Origin: an uncultured Capnocytophaga sp.
GTDB taxonomy: Bacteria; Bacteroidota; Bacteroidia; Flavobacteriales; Flavobacteriaceae
DNA: 8,193 nucleotides
NCBI GenBank assembly: GCA_905372595.1
Contig: CAJPPS010000060.1
Span: forward strand, 1-8,193
Reading direction: 5' to 3'
The notes under the pieces were generated by a model. It had not been told where the DNA came from, searched no databases, and saw only the letters and a list, made by a program, of their open reading frames with translations. This document shows positions 6,911-8,193 of this stretch, piece by piece. Made by a program: the position numbers and the translations under genes. Numbering within the stretch: the stretch's first letter is position 1; every line of letters begins with the position of its first letter.

Positions 6911-7573
6911 ATGGAAGAACAAGACCAAAAACTACTTACTTACTTGGAAGATTTTATCACAGAGGAAAGAAAACAGCTCTTTGAGAGGAAAATTTCCTTA
7001 AGAACAAATCATTTCACAGTAGCAGTTGAAGATGTTTTTCAAATGCATAACGCGAGTGCTATCGTACGTACTTGTGAAGTTTTTGGGGTACAAACGGTTC
7101 ACTTAATAGAAGAAAAGTATGGAAAGCGATTAGATGCTGAAATAGCTATGGGAGCAGAGAAATGGGTAACTACTCATCGTTATCCAGATACGGCATCTTC
7201 TCTTGAGGCTCTTAAAGCACAAGGATATAGAATAGTGGCTACAGTTCCCGATGAAAAAGCTACTTATTTGGAGGATTTTGATATAAATTACAAAAGTGTT
7301 TTTTTCTTTGGAACAGAAAGAAAAGGTCTTTCTCAAGAAGTACTTCTCAATGCAGATGAATTATTAACGATTCCTATGGTAGGATTCACACAAAGCCTTA
7401 ATATATCTGTGAGTGTAGCTATTATTTTACAATATCTGACACAAAAATTGAGAAAATCAGACCTACAATGGCAACTCTCCGCACAAGAACAACTAGAAAC
7501 GCGCTTACAATGGACGAAAAATTCCATACGTAGCCTCTCTGATATATTAAGTAGGTATTATTCTATACAATAA
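6911..7573 (+). CDS. trmH: tRNA (guanosine-2'-O-)-methyltransferase, SpoU/TrmH family
   Basis: A 220-residue SPOUT-class enzyme that uses S-adenosylmethionine to methylate the 2'-OH of a guanosine; in TrmH this is G18 in the D-loop of tRNA. The three SpoU motifs are intact: motif 1 is MHNASAIVRTCEVFGV at 45-60 (Asn47 and the catalytic-type Arg53), motif 2 is FFGTERKGLS at 132-141, and motif 3 is IPMVGFTQSLNISVSVAI at 154-171, which forms the knot that binds AdoMet. The length and the C-terminal helical tail (WTKNSIRSLSDIL) agree with TrmH rather than the longer rRNA enzyme RlmB. I prefer the ATG at 6911. The longer frame would start at a TTG at 6890 and adds only seven residues unlike the family. 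The stop codon abuts the ATG of the RNase H gene. Confidence 0.93.
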   Translation: MEEQDQKLLTYLEDFITEERKQLFERKISLRTNHFTVAVEDVFQMHNASAIVRTCEVFGVQTVHLIEEKYGKRLDAEIAMGAEKWVTTHRYPDTASSLEALKAQGYRIVATVPDEKATYLEDFDINYKSVFFFGTERKGLSQEVLLNADELLTIPMVGFTQSLNISVSVAIILQYLTQKLRKSDLQWQLSAQEQLETRLQWTKNSIRSLSDILSRYYSIQ

Positions 7574-8185
7574 ATGGCAAAAAAATATTATGTAGTATGG
7601 GAAGGGTATGATATAGGGGTATATGCCTCTTGGGAAGAGTGTAAAAAAAATATATCAGGCTATCCTACCGCTAAGTACAAATCTTTTCCTACTAAAGAAC
7701 TAGCTGAAAAAGCCTTTAGGGAAGGGTATCAGCACTATTGGGGAAAGAAAGTAGATAAACCTATAATGTCTTCTGATTATGACCACAATAGTATAGCGGT
7801 AGATGCAGCTTGCAGTGGGAACCCTGGAACGATGTATTATAGAGGTGTGATTGCCGCTACCAAGGAAATTGTATTTGCACAAGGACCTTTTCCTTCAGCA
7901 ACAAATAATATAGGAGAGTTCCTAGCAATCGTCCATGCATTGGCTCTATTATATAAAGCAAAGGATACAAGAGTTATTTATTCTGATAGCCAAATAGCCA
8001 TTTCTTGGGTAAAGCAGAAGAAGTGTAAGACAAAATTAGCTCAAGAGGAAAATAATAAAAAAATATTTGAACTCATAGAACGAGCAGAAAATTGGTTACA
8101 AACCCATACGTATAACAACCCTATTCTTAAATGGGAAACTCATCTCTGGGGAGAAATACCTGCAGATTACGGAAATAAGAAGTAA
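7574..8185 (+). CDS. Ribonuclease H with N-terminal viroplasmin (hybrid-binding) domain
   Basis: A 203-residue enzyme that cuts the RNA strand of RNA-DNA hybrids, acting in removal of primers and R-loops. Residues 3-56 form a caulimovirus viroplasmin/RNase H1 N-terminal hybrid-binding domain (YYVVWEGYDIGVYASWEEC, then GYPTAKYKSF and AEKAF). Residues ~72-200 form the RNase H fold with all acidic catalytic residues in place: Asp77 in VDAACSGNPG, Glu115 in NNIGEF, Asp138 in YSDSQIAI, and Asp198 in IPADYGNK. The late motif WGEIPADYGNK is the form I associate with Bacteroidota proteins of this type. Its ATG directly follows the trmH stop (TAAATG), so translation is probably coupled to trmH. Two consecutive TAA codons end the gene. 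A run of eight A at 7643-7650 lies near its start. Confidence 0.93.
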   Translation: MAKKYYVVWEGYDIGVYASWEECKKNISGYPTAKYKSFPTKELAEKAFREGYQHYWGKKVDKPIMSSDYDHNSIAVDAACSGNPGTMYYRGVIAATKEIVFAQGPFPSATNNIGEFLAIVHALALLYKAKDTRVIYSDSQIAISWVKQKKCKTKLAQEENNKKIFELIERAENWLQTHTYNNPILKWETHLWGEIPADYGNKK

Positions 8186-8188
8186 TAA

Positions 8189-8193
8189 ATGAG
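8189..8193 (+). CDS. Possible start of the next gene at the window edge
   Basis: Only ATGAG is visible. It directly follows the second of two TAA codons after the RNase H gene, repeating the TAAATG arrangement at the trmH/RNase H junction. This could be the first codon of a coupled downstream gene, but five bases cannot prove it. Confidence 0.25.

Overview
The window looks like chromosomal DNA of a member of the Bacteroidota, most likely class Flavobacteriia. The evidence is AT-rich coding sequence, TAnnTTTG-type -7 promoter elements, weak or absent Shine-Dalgarno sequences, and Bacteroidota-style versions of LpxK, the DUF1624/HGSNAT-type acyltransferase and the viroplasmin-RNase H protein. 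The genus cannot be fixed from this sequence alone. There are no mobile elements, CRISPR arrays, or tRNA or rRNA genes, and coding density is very high.

Left edge (1-939, + strand): the C-terminal part of a MacB/FtsX-type ABC transporter permease that begins outside the window. It converges on the next gene with only 2 bases between the two stop codons, and a perfect 10-bp inverted repeat covers both stops.

Leftward block (942-5009, - strand): three closely spaced genes read from right to left. They are a BtrH_N/DUF4872 protein (C39-like cysteine acyltransferase or peptidase fold), a polytopic membrane protein of the so-called site-specific recombinase Gcr family (SpecificRecomb), and lpxK, the lipid A 4'-kinase. 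Gaps of 20 and 4 bases suggest one operon. Only lpxK has a firmly known role. The other two may also act on the envelope, but that is inference from position.

Divergent promoter region (5010-5094): 85 bases with a TAnnTTTG element on each strand, one serving the leftward block and one the rightward block.

Rightward block (5095-8185, + strand): a glyoxalase II-like metallo-beta-lactamase-fold hydrolase, a multipass DUF1624/HGSNAT-type acyltransferase (1-base gap), then after 51 bases trmH (tRNA Gm methyltransferase) and a viroplasmin-domain RNase H, joined stop-to-start as TAAATG. A second TAAATG right after the RNase H gene hints at another gene beginning at the window edge. Two starts are better placed downstream of the longest open frame: lpxK at 1943 and trmH at 6911. 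In both, the longer frame would need a TTG start.

Overall this is mostly conserved housekeeping and envelope sequence. I see no clear new defence, mobile or secretion system. The least understood part is the BtrH-like / Gcr-family / LpxK operon.
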